From: Bradyrhizobium tropiciagri
GTDB lineage: Bacteria > Pseudomonadota > Alphaproteobacteria > Rhizobiales > Xanthobacteraceae
NCBI RefSeq assembly: GCF_001189845.1
Contig: NZ_LFLZ01000053.1
Coordinates: 1-62,666, forward strand
Length of the DNA: 62,666 nucleotides
Direction: 5' to 3'
Shown here piece after piece: positions 1 to 9,018 of this stretch (within the stretch, counting starts at the first letter, position 1; each line of letters starts with the position of its first letter). A program made the position numbers and the translations under genes. The notes beneath the pieces are model-generated. The model saw only the letters and a program-made list of their open reading frames with translations. It did not search any database and was not told the origin of the DNA.

Positions 1-105
1 AAAGCATGATCCGGAAATGTGCGAAGCGGTTTTCCCTCGCGACAAACGCCAAAGGCGTTTGCGCGGAGATCATGCTCAAACAAAGAGCTAAAGCGCGATG
101 ACCTG
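1..105. repeat. Rhizobial intergenic palindromic repeat
   Basis: A 9-bp inverted repeat (AGCATGATC at 3-11, GATCATGCT at 68-76) encloses an AT/GC-mixed core and is followed by a tail AAGCGCGATGAC. From memory this resembles a small palindromic element scattered between genes in Bradyrhizobium-type genomes; only the inversion itself is visible here. The rest of the stretch up to the amiR stop at 367 shows no gene, terminator or promoter that I can support. Confidence 0.5.
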
Positions 106-366
106 ACTTTGAATCGAGCAGGCTCCGCTTCCTCTCGCCCCGCGCTTGGGCGAGGGGTGGCTGTACGATTTCGGAATATTAGAAATATACCCCTGAGTTG
201 CCCGACGTGTCAAGCTGCCCTGTCGAACGCCGGCAGCCGCCAGCTCCTTTGCATGGGGTTGTTTTCGATATTTTGGTAGCGCGCACCTGCGGCGGCAGGG
301 CAATCGTGCTCGATCGCTCCACGGACTAGTCATGCCCGGTCTTGGGCCGGGCATCGGCGATACCAG

Positions 367-966
367 CTAACCGGCCGCCCGGGGCAGGGAGCCGTTGGCC
401 GTGATCTCGGCCGAGAGCTCCTCGATGGTCTTGCGCTGCTCCATCGCTGCCCGCCGGATCAGCGCAAAGGCGGCCGGCTCGGCCAGCGCTTGGGTGTGCA
501 TGACCTGAAGCACCGCGGCGAGCACGACGCGGCGGGATCGAAGCCGCTGTTCGAGCTTGACGACCTGCTGCTTCAGCTCGTGGGTGCGCTCGCTTCGCTC
601 GAAGGCCAGCACGAGCGCGGCATAGATGCCGGCCGAGCGCAGCGGCTTGACCAGGAACGATGCGGGATCGAGGTCGAGCACCAGCTTCAGGCGGCTCGGC
701 GTCTCCGTGCCGAGCAGGGCGATGACCGGGCTGCGTCGAAGCGAGGTGCGCTGCGCCGGTGAGGTGAGCGGCAGGAACTCGTCGTCGATCAGCGCCACGT
801 CCGGCCGGCAGTCGATATTGACGCCGGGCTCCAAGCTCGGCTCCCATGTGACGATGTCGATCCCGAGACGCTCGAACTGGCGCCTGACGATCGTAGCGTC
901 GCGCTCGTCCTTGATGGCAACGAGCGCCTTGCGTCCGCGCAGCGAAAACGACGACGGCTTGCTCAT
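367..966 (-). CDS. amiR: AmiR-like ANTAR antitermination regulator
   Basis: This 199-residue cytoplasmic protein has an N-terminal pseudo-receiver-like region (about residues 10-125). A short coiled-coil follows (about 128-150, HELKQQVVKLEQRL), and then a C-terminal ANTAR-type three-helix segment containing AFALIRRAAMEQRKTIEEL. Members of this family bind a leader RNA and prevent transcription termination. In Pseudomonas aeruginosa AmiR is held inactive by AmiC until an amide binds AmiC. Here the gene follows amiC with a 4-bp ATGA overlap, so the two are translationally coupled as in the classical pair. The likely target is the divergent amidase/transporter operon starting at 2559. The phosphoacceptor region is not a canonical receiver, which is normal for AmiR. 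Assignment rests on domain layout plus the partner gene. Confidence 0.82.
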   Translation of the reverse strand: MSKPSSFSLRGRKALVAIKDERDATIVRRQFERLGIDIVTWEPSLEPGVNIDCRPDVALIDDEFLPLTSPAQRTSLRRSPVIALLGTETPSRLKLVLDLDPASFLVKPLRSAGIYAALVLAFERSERTHELKQQVVKLEQRLRSRRVVLAAVLQVMHTQALAEPAAFALIRRAAMEQRKTIEELSAEITANGSLPRAAG

Positions 967-2126
967 TTCACGACCCGCAAATGCGGCGCATTCGGCAACG
1001 TTCCATCCCGTGCGGGACCGGCGGCGATGTCGAGCTGCGTCAGATAAGGATCCGGTCTGACCGGCGCTTCAGCTTCCCAGAAGATGTCGAACTGTCCATC
1101 GGCGTTGGAGACGGCGAGCCGCGGCGTCAGGACGCAGTGGTTGTTGCTGCCGTCGATCCAGACCGGACCTTGCGGCGAATTGTAGCGATGGCCGGCCGCG
1201 GCACGCCGCACCTCGCCGATGTCGGATGTGCCGGCGCGCTGCAATGCGCGGGCCAGCAGATAGACTGCGACATAGGCGGACTGGCCGTCGACGGACGGGC
1301 TAGAGTGCTCGCCGTGACGTGCCTTCCAGCGCGCGACGAAGGCCTGGTTCTCGGGCAGGCGAATGCTCTCGAAATAGGCCGACGACGTGATGCAGCCGGC
1401 CGATGCGGGGCCGGCGATCTTGAGCTCGGGCTCGCACAGGCTGCAGCTCAGCATCGGGATGTCGAGACCCGCGCCGAGGGTTGCCGCATGGAAGGCGCGG
1501 ATGAAATCATAGCTCGAACTGCCGACCAGCGTGTTGAAGACGACCGGCGGCCGGCGCCGCACGATCTCGTCGACGATGTGCGTGACCGCGCTTTCACCGA
1601 GTTCGAGCAGGCGTTCTGCGAGGATCTTTCCCCGCGCCGCCGTCACCAGCTCGCGGGTGACGCGATTGGTTTCCCAGGTCCAGACATAGTTGGAGCCGAC
1701 ACAGAAGATCTCGCGCGACAGATTGTCGAGCACGTAACGCACCAGCGGCAGCACGTTGTGATTGGGCGAGGCGCCGACATAGATCACGTTGTCGGAACAT
1801 TCGAACCCCTCATAGCGCGCCGGATACCAGAGCATGCGATCGGTGCGCTCGACGATCGGCAGCACCTGCTTGCGCGAGGCCGAAGTGTAGCAGCCGATGA
1901 TGTGCTCGACCCCGACATTGCGAATGAGGTCGTCGCAGACCGTATGGTATTCCGAAATGATCCCGCGGGGATCGCGGACATGCGCAGCGATCGAGAAGTC
2001 GAACTCGTCCTGCTCGTTGATCTCGTCGACCGCCATCATGGCGCTCTTCAGGATCTCGCGTCCCATGGCCTGATAGGGCCCATGCTGCGAGCAGATAATG
2101 CCAACGGGGATGGACGGCTTTGTCAT
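963..2126 (-). CDS. amiC: AmiC-like amide-sensing negative regulator
   Basis: This 387-residue protein is close to the 384-385 of P. aeruginosa AmiC. It has the type I periplasmic-binding fold but no signal peptide, so it should stay in the cytoplasm as a ligand-controlled regulator and not act as a transport receptor. Family hallmarks are visible: GCYTSASRKQVLPIVERTD, YEGFE, the SPQGPV stretch, and a C-terminal PVRPDPYL motif that matches AmiC closely. In the known system AmiC sequesters AmiR and releases it when a short-chain amide binds. The gene is divergent from the amidase/amide-transporter operon, which supports that role here. Its fold is shared with the exported binding protein at 5010-6248, suggesting sensor and transport receptor arose from one ancestor. 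The exact inducer is unknown. Confidence 0.88.
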   Translation of the reverse strand: MTKPSIPVGIICSQHGPYQAMGREILKSAMMAVDEINEQDEFDFSIAAHVRDPRGIISEYHTVCDDLIRNVGVEHIIGCYTSASRKQVLPIVERTDRMLWYPARYEGFECSDNVIYVGASPNHNVLPLVRYVLDNLSREIFCVGSNYVWTWETNRVTRELVTAARGKILAERLLELGESAVTHIVDEIVRRRPPVVFNTLVGSSSYDFIRAFHAATLGAGLDIPMLSCSLCEPELKIAGPASAGCITSSAYFESIRLPENQAFVARWKARHGEHSSPSVDGQSAYVAVYLLARALQRAGTSDIGEVRRAAAGHRYNSPQGPVWIDGSNNHCVLTPRLAVSNADGQFDIFWEAEAPVRPDPYLTQLDIAAGPARDGTLPNAPHLRVVK

Positions 2127-2558
2127 CGACGACTTTCAATGCAACTTGCGAAGGAAATCATCTTCGCAGAGGTCGGTGCAAGAGGTCATGCCGATTTGCT
2201 GCGCATGCACCTTGCGAAATTTGTGCAGCCAGCCTCGTTGACAACGCGCTGCACACCTCCTTAGAATTTTCTCCTACAGGGCTTCCTGTCGAACCTTGCG
2301 TGCGTCGATCTGGCCGATGACGTCCCGATCGCCGCGCAGAGTGCTCCGTTCGATCACGGTCCCTTGCGATAGATCATAGCTGCGGCATTTGGGCCATTCG
2401 TCCCCTTCGTTTCGGAGGGGCGGGTGGCTTTTTGCTTTTGCCGCCAAACAAATTGGCGACACGCCCGTGTCGCCAAGCCGGAGGCGCATGCGCGGTGATG
2501 GGCAGTGCCTGCGCTTGCGTCGTGCCAAGTGCGGTGCCAAGTGCGGGGATGAGAAACG
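2127..2558. promoter_or_regulatory. Divergent control region and leader with three hairpins
   Basis: This 432-base gap separates amiC (minus) from the amidase operon (plus) and has no convincing gene. Near the amidase it contains three successive potential stem-loops. The first is at 2402-2420 (CCCCTTCG/CGGAGGGG, 3-base loop). The second is at about 2423-2445 (GGTGGC/GCCGCC around a T-rich loop). The third is a perfect 11-bp stem at 2453-2476 (TTGGCGACACG/CGTGTCGCCAA). Because AmiR-type proteins act on leader RNA, this is a reasonable candidate antitermination leader. No hairpin is directly followed by a clean T-run, so terminator function is not shown. The third palindrome could instead be a dispersed repeat. 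Confidence 0.4.
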
Positions 2559-3959
2559 ATGCCGACGACGGATCTTCACTATCTCGGACTGATTGAGGTC
2601 GGGCAGCAAATCCAGGCCAGGAAGCTCTCGCCGGTCGAGGTGACCAAGGCGATGCTCGGACGGATCGATCAGCTCGACGGCAAGCTCAAGAGCTACGCTC
2701 ATGTGATGGGCGAGGCAGCGCTTGCTGATGCAGCAGCGGCCGAAAAGGACATCTCGTCCGGCAAGATCAAGGGACCGCTGCACGGCGTGCCGATTGCGGT
2801 GAAGGATCTGTGCTGGGCCAAGGGCGCGCCGGCCGCGCACGGCATGACCATTCATCGCGATTTCCGTCCGAACGAGGACGCGACGGTGGTGGCGCGGCTG
2901 AAGGATGCCGGGGCGATCATTCTCGGCAAGCTGCAGCAGACCGAGGGTGCCTATGCCGACCATCACCCGAAGATCGATCCGCCGAAGAATCCTTGGAACG
3001 CCGATCTGTGGTCCGGTGCGTCCTCGAGCGGTTCCGGCGTCGCCACCGCCGCGGGGCTTTGCTTCGGCTCGCTTGGAACCGATACCGGCGGGTCGATCCG
3101 CTTTCCCTCGGCCGCCAACGGCATCACCGGGCTGAAGCCGACGTGGGGACGGGTCAGCCGTTACGGCGCGTTCGAACTCGCAGCCACGCTTGACCATATC
3201 GGTCCGATGGCGCGCAACGCAGTTGATTGCGGCGCGATGCTCGCCGTGATCGCAGGGCAGGATCCCAAGGACACCACCTCCGTGCCGCTGCCCGTGCCGG
3301 ATTATCTCGCAGGCCTGACGGGAGAATTGCGCGGCGTGTCGATCGGGGTTGATCGGCGCTGGACCAGCGAGGGCACCGACGAGGCTGCAGGCAAGGTGCT
3401 CAGCGACGGCCTGCGCGTCGCGGCTGACCTCGGCGCGACAATCAAGGAGATCACGTTCCCTGATCCGAAGGCCGTCATCGAGGACTGGTTTCCGCTGTGC
3501 GGCATCGAGGTGGCCGTGGCACACGAAGCAACCTATCCCGCGCGCAAGGACGAATACGGTCCGGCGCTCGCCGGCCTGCTCGATCTCGGCCGGGCGCAGT
3601 CCGGCATGGACTATCAGAAGATCGTGCTGCGGCGTGAGGCGTTCCGCGGCGCGGTGCGGCTGCTGTTCGAGGCGGTCGACCTCATCGCGGTCCCGGCCCA
3701 GGCGTTCGCTGCGCCGACATTGGCCAAGATGGCGGCGCTGGGTGAGGACCCGTCGCTGATCACCGGGCTGCTGCGCTTCACCTGTCCGTTCGACATGACC
3801 GGCAGCCCGACCGTGACGCTTCCCGGCGGCTTCGCACCGAACGGTGGCCCGGTCGCCTTCCAGTTTGTCGGCCGTCACTTCGACGAAGCAAGCCTCGTTC
3901 GTGCGGGCGATGCCTTCCAGCGCGTCACCGACTGGCACAAGCGCCATCCCGCGATCTGA
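2559..3959 (+). CDS. Amidase signature family amidase (copy 1)
   Basis: This 466-residue cytoplasmic hydrolase has a full amidase-signature core. The catalytic lysine is K82 in GPLHGVPIAVKD, the cis-serine lies in GASSSGSG (about S155), and the nucleophile is S179 in DTGGSIRFPS. The spacing between these residues fits the Lys-cisSer-Ser triad of the family, so it should hydrolyse a carboxylic amide to acid and ammonia. It is first in a collinear run with an acetamidase/formamidase (18 bases downstream) and a urea/amide-type importer, opposite the AmiC/AmiR regulators. It is collinear through the catalytic region with the second amidase at 10626-12029, indicating duplication and probably different substrates. 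Family members range over aliphatic amides, aryl-amides and GatA-like enzymes; the absence of GatB/C makes GatA unlikely. Confidence 0.88.
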   Translation: MPTTDLHYLGLIEVGQQIQARKLSPVEVTKAMLGRIDQLDGKLKSYAHVMGEAALADAAAAEKDISSGKIKGPLHGVPIAVKDLCWAKGAPAAHGMTIHRDFRPNEDATVVARLKDAGAIILGKLQQTEGAYADHHPKIDPPKNPWNADLWSGASSSGSGVATAAGLCFGSLGTDTGGSIRFPSAANGITGLKPTWGRVSRYGAFELAATLDHIGPMARNAVDCGAMLAVIAGQDPKDTTSVPLPVPDYLAGLTGELRGVSIGVDRRWTSEGTDEAAGKVLSDGLRVAADLGATIKEITFPDPKAVIEDWFPLCGIEVAVAHEATYPARKDEYGPALAGLLDLGRAQSGMDYQKIVLRREAFRGAVRLLFEAVDLIAVPAQAFAAPTLAKMAALGEDPSLITGLLRFTCPFDMTGSPTVTLPGGFAPNGGPVAFQFVGRHFDEASLVRAGDAFQRVTDWHKRHPAI

Positions 3960-3977
3960 GCCTAAGGAGCCGTTCGC

Positions 3978-4973
3978 ATGACCGAAGATTGGTTGAAGAG
4001 TTCCATCATGGCCAAGCGGGCCGTCGCCAAGGGCGCGACCGGCACGACCCATAGTCTGACGATCGAGCAGCAGGGCGGTTTCCATTATGTTTATGGACCC
4101 TATGCCAAGCCGACCCTGTCGATCGATCCCGGCGGGGTGGTCGTCGTCGAGACCGAAGATGCCTTCGGCGGCGTGCTCACCGGCGAAAGCGACAGCCCCA
4201 CGGCCAAGCTGAATTTCCCTTACCTGAACCCGCAATGCGGGCCGATCGCCGTGAAGGGCGCCAAAAAGGGCGATTGCCTCGCCGTCCATATCCGCGACGT
4301 CGAGACCCGCGGCGCGCAGCCGGCCGGCACGACCTGCATCATTCCGGAGTTCGGCGGCCTGGTCGGGACCGCATCGACGGCACTGCTCAATCCGCCGCTG
4401 CCCGAACGCGTCAAGAAGCTGCATGTCGACCGCAACGGCGTGCGCTGGAGCGACAAGATCACGCTGCCCTATGAGCCGTTCATCGGCACGATCGGCGTGT
4501 CGCCCGAGATCGAGGCGATCTCCTCGCTGCAGCCCGATTATCACGGCGGCAACATGGATCTGCCCGACGTCGCTCCGGGGGCGATCATCTATCTGCCGGT
4601 GCATGCCGAAGGCGGGCTGCTCTATGTCGGCGACTGCCACGCCACGCAGGGCGATGGCGAACTCTCGGGCGTCGCGCTCGAACAGAGGGCGACCGTGACG
4701 CTGCAGATCGACCTGATCAAGAACTGGAGCTTTGCCTGGCCGCGGCTGGAGACGCGCGACTTCATCATGACGATCGGCAGTGCGCGCCCGCTCGAAGACG
4801 CGGCGCGGATCGCCTATCGCGAGCTCGTGCGCTGGATGAGCGCCGATTACGGCTTCGATGAGATCGACGCCTACATGCTGCTCAGCCAGGCCGGCCGGAT
4901 GCGGCTCGGCAACATGGTCGACCCCAAATACACGATGGGGGCGTCGATCCTGAAGAATTACCTCAAGGCGTGA
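3978..4973 (+). CDS. Acetamidase/formamidase (FmdA/AmdA family)
   Basis: This 331-residue protein belongs to the FmdA/AmdA family, which releases ammonia from short amides such as formamide and acetamide. Visible family features are the NPQCGPI stretch, the segment HAEGGLLYVGDCHATQGDGE, and a C-terminal region with DEIDAYMLLSQAG. It is unrelated in fold to the serine-triad amidases on either side, so the locus carries two chemically distinct amidase types. The ATG at 3978 has a strong AAGGAG eight bases upstream; a second ATG ten codons in is less well placed. It lies between the amidase and the amide-type solute-binding protein, as in formamidase/amide-transport operons. It is shorter than the roughly 400-residue Methylophilus FmdA but normal for the shorter branch. 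Confidence 0.87.
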   Translation: MTEDWLKSSIMAKRAVAKGATGTTHSLTIEQQGGFHYVYGPYAKPTLSIDPGGVVVVETEDAFGGVLTGESDSPTAKLNFPYLNPQCGPIAVKGAKKGDCLAVHIRDVETRGAQPAGTTCIIPEFGGLVGTASTALLNPPLPERVKKLHVDRNGVRWSDKITLPYEPFIGTIGVSPEIEAISSLQPDYHGGNMDLPDVAPGAIIYLPVHAEGGLLYVGDCHATQGDGELSGVALEQRATVTLQIDLIKNWSFAWPRLETRDFIMTIGSARPLEDAARIAYRELVRWMSADYGFDEIDAYMLLSQAGRMRLGNMVDPKYTMGASILKNYLKA

Positions 4974-5009
4974 ACTTCCAACAATCATTCAACGACAGGG
5001 AACATCGCG

Positions 5010-6248
5010 ATGAATTCGGGGCGAATAGTTGGAATGGCTTTGCTTGGTGCAATGCTTGGAATCGCGGCAATAGGTAACACGCAGGCGGCAGAACCGCCGC
5101 TGAAGGTCGGCTTGCTGGAGGACGTCTCCGGCGACCTTGCCTTCATGGGCATGCCGAAGCTGCACGGATCGCAGCTGGCGGTCGAGGAGATCAACAAGAG
5201 CGGCGGCATTCTCGGCCGGCAGATCGAGCTGATCCATCTTGATCCGCAGGGCGACAACGCCCGCTATCAGGAGTTCGGCCGGCGGCTGCTCAATCGCGAC
5301 AAGGTCGATGTACTGATCGGCGGCATCACCTCGGCCTCGCGCGAGGCGTTGCGTCCGATCGTCGATCGCACCACCACGCCGTATTTCTATACGAACCAGT
5401 ATGAAGGCGGTGTCTGCGACGCCAGCATGGTCAGCATGGGCGCGGTGCCGGAGCAGCAGTTCTCGACCCTGATCCCCTGGATGGTCCAGAAGTTCGGCAA
5501 GAAGGTCTACGTCATCGCCGCGGACTACAATTTCGGCCAGATCTCGGCCGAGTGGAACCGGAAGATCATGAAGGATCTCGGCGGCGAGGTCGTCGGAGAG
5601 GAATTCATCCCGCTCGGCGTGTCGCAGTTCGCGCAGACGATCCAGAACATCCAGAAGGCGAAGCCGGACTGGCTGCTGACCATCAATGTCGGCGCCGCGC
5701 AGGACTCCTTCTTCGAGCAGGCGGCCGCGGCCAATCTCAACCTGCCGATGGGGTCCTCGATCAAGGTCATGCTCGGCTTCGAGCACAAGCGGTTCAAGCC
5801 GCCGGCGCTCAACAACATGCATGCGACCGCGAACTGGTTCGAGGAGATCGACACGCCCGAAGCCAACGACTTCAAAAAGCGCTGGCACGCCAAGTTCCCC
5901 GACGAACTCTACATCAACGACATGGGCTACAACGCCTATAACGCGCTCTACATGTACAAGGCGCTGGTCGAGAAGGCGAAGTCGACCAAGCTCGAGGACA
6001 TGCGCAAGGTGATCGCGTCTGGCGATGCCTGCATCGATGCGCCCGAGGGCAAGGTCTGCATCGATCCGAAGAGCCAGCATACGTCTCACCGCATGCGCCT
6101 GATCTCGGTCGGGCCCAAGCATGAGGTGACCGTCGAGAAGGACTACGGAACGATCCAGCCGTACTGGCTTGGCGAAATCGGCTGCGATCTCACCAAGAAG
6201 AACGACAAGGATCAGTACACGCCGAGCCATCTTCCCAGCAAATCGTGA
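5010..6248 (+). CDS. Urea/short-chain amide ABC transporter binding protein
   Basis: This 412-residue periplasmic solute-binding protein has an N-terminal signal peptide (hydrophobic core about residues 7-22, likely cleavage after A26 in TQA-AEPP). The mature part begins LKVGLLEDVSGDLAFMG and contains INKSGGILGRQIELIH, ITSASREALRPIVDR and YFYTNQYEGG. These are typical of the UrtA/FmdD group of type I binding proteins for urea and short amides. It is followed by two permeases and two ATPases in the usual UrtABCDE order. Its companion hydrolases and AmiC/AmiR argue for amides over urea, since no urease gene is present. The four C-terminal-half cysteines include GDACIDAPEGKVCID, possibly a disulfide. 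Confidence 0.88.
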   Translation: MNSGRIVGMALLGAMLGIAAIGNTQAAEPPLKVGLLEDVSGDLAFMGMPKLHGSQLAVEEINKSGGILGRQIELIHLDPQGDNARYQEFGRRLLNRDKVDVLIGGITSASREALRPIVDRTTTPYFYTNQYEGGVCDASMVSMGAVPEQQFSTLIPWMVQKFGKKVYVIAADYNFGQISAEWNRKIMKDLGGEVVGEEFIPLGVSQFAQTIQNIQKAKPDWLLTINVGAAQDSFFEQAAAANLNLPMGSSIKVMLGFEHKRFKPPALNNMHATANWFEEIDTPEANDFKKRWHAKFPDELYINDMGYNAYNALYMYKALVEKAKSTKLEDMRKVIASGDACIDAPEGKVCIDPKSQHTSHRMRLISVGPKHEVTVEKDYGTIQPYWLGEIGCDLTKKNDKDQYTPSHLPSKS

Positions 6249-6301
6249 TGCGTGCGGGCACGAATCTTGCTCGTGTTGTGCGTCATGACTTGCAAGCGAA
6301 G

Positions 6302-6325
6302 CGGCGCCGCAATGATGCGGCGCCG
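6302..6325 (+). promoter_or_regulatory. Intercistronic hairpin between binding protein and permease
   Basis: A perfect 9-bp stem (CGGCGCCGC at 6302-6310, GCGGCGCCG at 6317-6325) with a 6-base loop sits between the binding-protein stop and the permease ATG at 6343. No T-run follows, so it is more likely an mRNA-stability or partial-attenuation element than a terminator. Such hairpins often keep the abundant binding protein expressed above its membrane partners. Confidence 0.5.
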
Positions 6326-6342
6326 TGATAACGGAGAGCGGA

Positions 6343-7208
6343 ATGGCGGCTGAACTCTTCTCGGTATTCTATCAGTTCGCCGACGTCTTCGCGTTCCTGA
6401 TCCTGTCGGCGGCCGGCCTTGCCATCGTGTTCGGCATGATGGGCGTCATCAACATGGCGCATGGCGAGTTCATCATGTGCGGCGCGTACGTGACCGTGGG
6501 ACTTGTGAATCTCGGCGTGCCGCTGCCGATCGCTCAGATCCTGGCGGCGCTGACGGCGGGGATCATCGGCATGATCGTCGAGCTCCTGATCGTGCGCCGC
6601 TTCTACAAGCGTCCGCTCGATTCACTGCTCGCCACCTGGGGCCTCAGTCTGATCGTGACGCAGTCGATGCTGCTGATCGTCGCTCTGCCGTGCGCGGCAT
6701 CGGCACGCCGGAAGGAAGCTTCGCGATCGGCGGCTATACGTTCTCGACCTACCGCCTGGTGCTGTTCGGCGCTGCGGTGGCGGTGCTGGCGGGGCTCTAC
6801 ATCATCTTCATGAAGACGCGGTTTGGCGTGATCGCGCGGGCGACGATGCAGAACGCCGCGATGGCGAAGGCACTCGGCGCGCGCACCGGACGGATCTATT
6901 CCATCAGCTTCGGGATCGGCACCGCGCTCGCGGGACTGTGCGGCGCGCTGTACGCGCCGACCATGACGCTGATCCCGACCATGGGCGCAACCTTCGTGGT
7001 CGAGAGCTTTGTCACCGTGGTGATCGGCGGCGCCAATGTCCTGCTCGGAACGGCGCCGGCCGCGGTGTTCCTGGCGATGATCCGGATGGCGCTGAATGCA
7101 AGCTACGGCCAGATCATCGGCCAGATCGGCATGCTGTTTGCTGTCATCCTGATCATACGTGTGCTGCCTGAAGGGCTATCCAGCGTGCTGGTGCGTCGTG
7201 GGCGCTAG
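6343..7208 (+). pseudogene. Branched-chain/urea-type ABC permease (UrtB-like), frameshifted
   Basis: The first half runs from ATG 6343 (GGAG six bases upstream) and reads as a UrtB/LivH-type permease with MMGVINMAHGEF and LATWGLSLIVTQSML. The frame then breaks near 6682. The second half continues in another frame from GIGTPEGSFAIGGYTFSTYRL through ARATMQNAAMAKALG and GGANVLLGTAPAA to the stop at 7208. Restoring one G at 6682 (GTCGCT to GTCGGCT) rejoins the halves as LLIVGSAVRGIGTPEG, a smooth family-like sequence. All transmembrane segments are otherwise present. It is therefore either a recent pseudogene or an intact gene with a one-base consensus error; the second is favoured because three other genes in the window show the same kind of break. 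Confidence 0.85.
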
Positions 7209-7221
7209 ACGGGAATTTCCG

Positions 7222-8295
7222 ATGTTGAAGCTGCTCGACGGTCCGCAGACGCTCGGACGCGGCAAGATCTTCTGGTCCTGTTTCCTTGCCGTGCTGGCGG
7301 GCGCGCTGATCTATCCCTTGTTCGCCGATTCCTACGACGTCGGCAATTTCGCTTACTTCCTGATCTGGATATTCATGGCGCTCGGGCTCTGCCTGATGTG
7401 GGGCTATGGCGGCATGCTGTCGTTCGGCCAGACCTTCTTCTTCGGCATCGCCGGCTACGGCTATGGCGTACTCGCCATCAACATGGGCGGCGGAACGACT
7501 ACGATCGCCGCGCTCGTCCTTTCGGTCGTGATTGCGATGATCGCGGCCGGGATCCTCGGCTACTTCATGATCTGGGGCGGCATCAGCGGGATCTTCTTCG
7601 GCATCGTGACGCTGTCGGCGACGCTGGTGCTCGCCTTCTTCCTTGGACAGACGGCCGGACCGGAATGGCATATCGGCTCGGCGCGGTTGAACGGCTTCAA
7701 CGGCATGAAGGGAATGGACCCGCTCACCGTCGGCAGCTTTGATATCGAGGGATCGGCGCTCTATTACGTCATGATTGCGCTGATCGTGATCGTCTACATC
7801 GCGCTGCGCATGCTGGTGAACTCGAGTGTCGGCAACGTGATCGTGGCGACGCGGGAAAATCCGCAGCGCGCCGAGATGCTCGGCTACGACGTCCGCAAAT
7901 ACCAGCTCCTGACCTTCGTGATCGGCAGCGGCCTCGCGGGCCTCAGCGGCGCGCTCTACACGTCCTGGGGCCAGTTCATCACGCCCTCCAGCATCGGCCT
8001 GCCGGCTGCCGCGATGCCGATCGTGTGGGTCGCGTTCTCGGGCCGCAATGATCTGACCGCGACCCTGGTCGGCTCGTTCCTGCTGCTGTTCGGCTTCCAG
8101 ACCATCACGGTGTACAGCCAGCAGGCCGCGCTGGTGCTGATGGGGGCGTTGCTGCTCGCCACCGTGATGCTGGCGCCGCAGGGGTTTGTGCTCGGTATCG
8201 GCAAGCTCGTTGTCGACCGGTGGAACCGGCGCCGACGCCGCGACGAGGTTCCTGCGCTGGCCGATACCAGCCGCCTGCAATCGGATGAGACTTGA
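7222..8295 (+). CDS. Branched-chain/urea-type ABC permease (UrtC-like)
   Basis: This 357-residue inner-membrane permease has about ten hydrophobic segments. Characteristic LivM/UrtC stretches are LCLMWGYGGMLSFGQTFFFG, ISGIFFGIVTLSAT, VATRENPQRAEMLGYDVRKYQL and SGLAGLSGALYTSW. It pairs with the UrtB-like permease to form the channel of the amide importer. The ATG at 7222 is preferred; upstream in-frame codons would add a 21-residue extension that overlaps the previous gene and is not hydrophobic. It lies 13 bases after the preceding stop and 3 bases before the first ATPase. The C-terminus ends in a basic cytoplasmic tail (RWNRRRRRDE). Confidence 0.87.
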   Translation: MLKLLDGPQTLGRGKIFWSCFLAVLAGALIYPLFADSYDVGNFAYFLIWIFMALGLCLMWGYGGMLSFGQTFFFGIAGYGYGVLAINMGGGTTTIAALVLSVVIAMIAAGILGYFMIWGGISGIFFGIVTLSATLVLAFFLGQTAGPEWHIGSARLNGFNGMKGMDPLTVGSFDIEGSALYYVMIALIVIVYIALRMLVNSSVGNVIVATRENPQRAEMLGYDVRKYQLLTFVIGSGLAGLSGALYTSWGQFITPSSIGLPAAAMPIVWVAFSGRNDLTATLVGSFLLLFGFQTITVYSQQAALVLMGALLLATVMLAPQGFVLGIGKLVVDRWNRRRRRDEVPALADTSRLQSDET

Positions 8296-8298
8296 TTC

Positions 8299-9018
8299 AT
8301 GGCACTGGTCGATGTGAAGGGCGTCTCCAAGCGTTTCGGTGGATTGACCGCGGTCTCCGAGGTCGACCTGACGGTCAATGCCGGCGAGGTCCACTGCCTG
8401 ATCGGACCGAACGGGGCCGGCAAGAGCACGCTGTTCAAGCTGATCGTCGGCCTCTATCCGCCGACCACGGGCAGTATCTTCTTCGACTCCATCGACATCA
8501 CCGCCGAGCGGCCCTACGCGCGGGTGCAGCGCGGCATGAGCATCAAGATGCAGGCGCCGAGCGTGTTCAGGGAACTGCCGGTGCGGCAGAACATCCAGGT
8601 CGCTCTCCAGGAGCGGCTTTCGGGCGCAGAATGCGTTGCAGAGGAAGAACGGCTGCTGACGCTGCTCAATCTGGCTGACGACGGCGGCAAGCTCGCCGGC
8701 GCGCTGTCGCACGGCCAGCAGCAATGGCTGGAGATCGGGATGGCGTTGGCATTGCAGCCGCAGCTGCTGCTGCTGGACGAGCCGACCGCCGGCATGTCGC
8801 CGGAGGAGACCCACAAGACCGGCGAGCTGATCAAGTCGTTCAACGCCGAAGGCATGACGGTGCTGGTGGTCGAGCACGACATGGCGTTCGTGCGCCAGGT
8901 CGCCCAGCGCGTCACCGTCCTGCATCTTGGCAAGATCTTCGCGCGCGGCAGCCTCGAGGCTATCCTGGAAGACGAGAAGGTCGCGGAAATCTATCTGGGT
9001 AAGACCCATGCCCACTGA
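8299..9018 (+). CDS. ABC transporter ATPase (LivG/UrtD-like)
   Basis: This 239-residue cytoplasmic ATPase has all nucleotide-binding motifs: Walker A GPNGAGKST (about residues 37-45), a signature variant LSHGQQQWLEIG (near 135), Walker B LLLLDEPTAGMSP, and H-loop VVEHDM. The LSHGQQQ signature, in place of LSGGQ, is common in UrtD proteins and supports a urea/amide-type transporter. It starts three bases after the UrtC-like stop and overlaps the next ATPase by 11 bases. The two ATPases are expected to form a heterodimer that drives the importer. Confidence 0.9.
   Translation: MALVDVKGVSKRFGGLTAVSEVDLTVNAGEVHCLIGPNGAGKSTLFKLIVGLYPPTTGSIFFDSIDITAERPYARVQRGMSIKMQAPSVFRELPVRQNIQVALQERLSGAECVAEEERLLTLLNLADDGGKLAGALSHGQQQWLEIGMALALQPQLLLLDEPTAGMSPEETHKTGELIKSFNAEGMTVLVVEHDMAFVRQVAQRVTVLHLGKIFARGSLEAILEDEKVAEIYLGKTHAH

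Noticed and set aside
2150..2240. Sigma-54-type promoter before amiC
   Set aside because: The best GG...GC pair has 11 instead of 10 intervening bases and lacks the flanking consensus.
2274..4988. 904-codon minus-strand open frame opposite the amidase and formamidase genes
   Set aside because: Low-complexity Arg/Asp/Ala-rich shadow; the plus-strand genes have full catalytic motifs and good ribosome sites.
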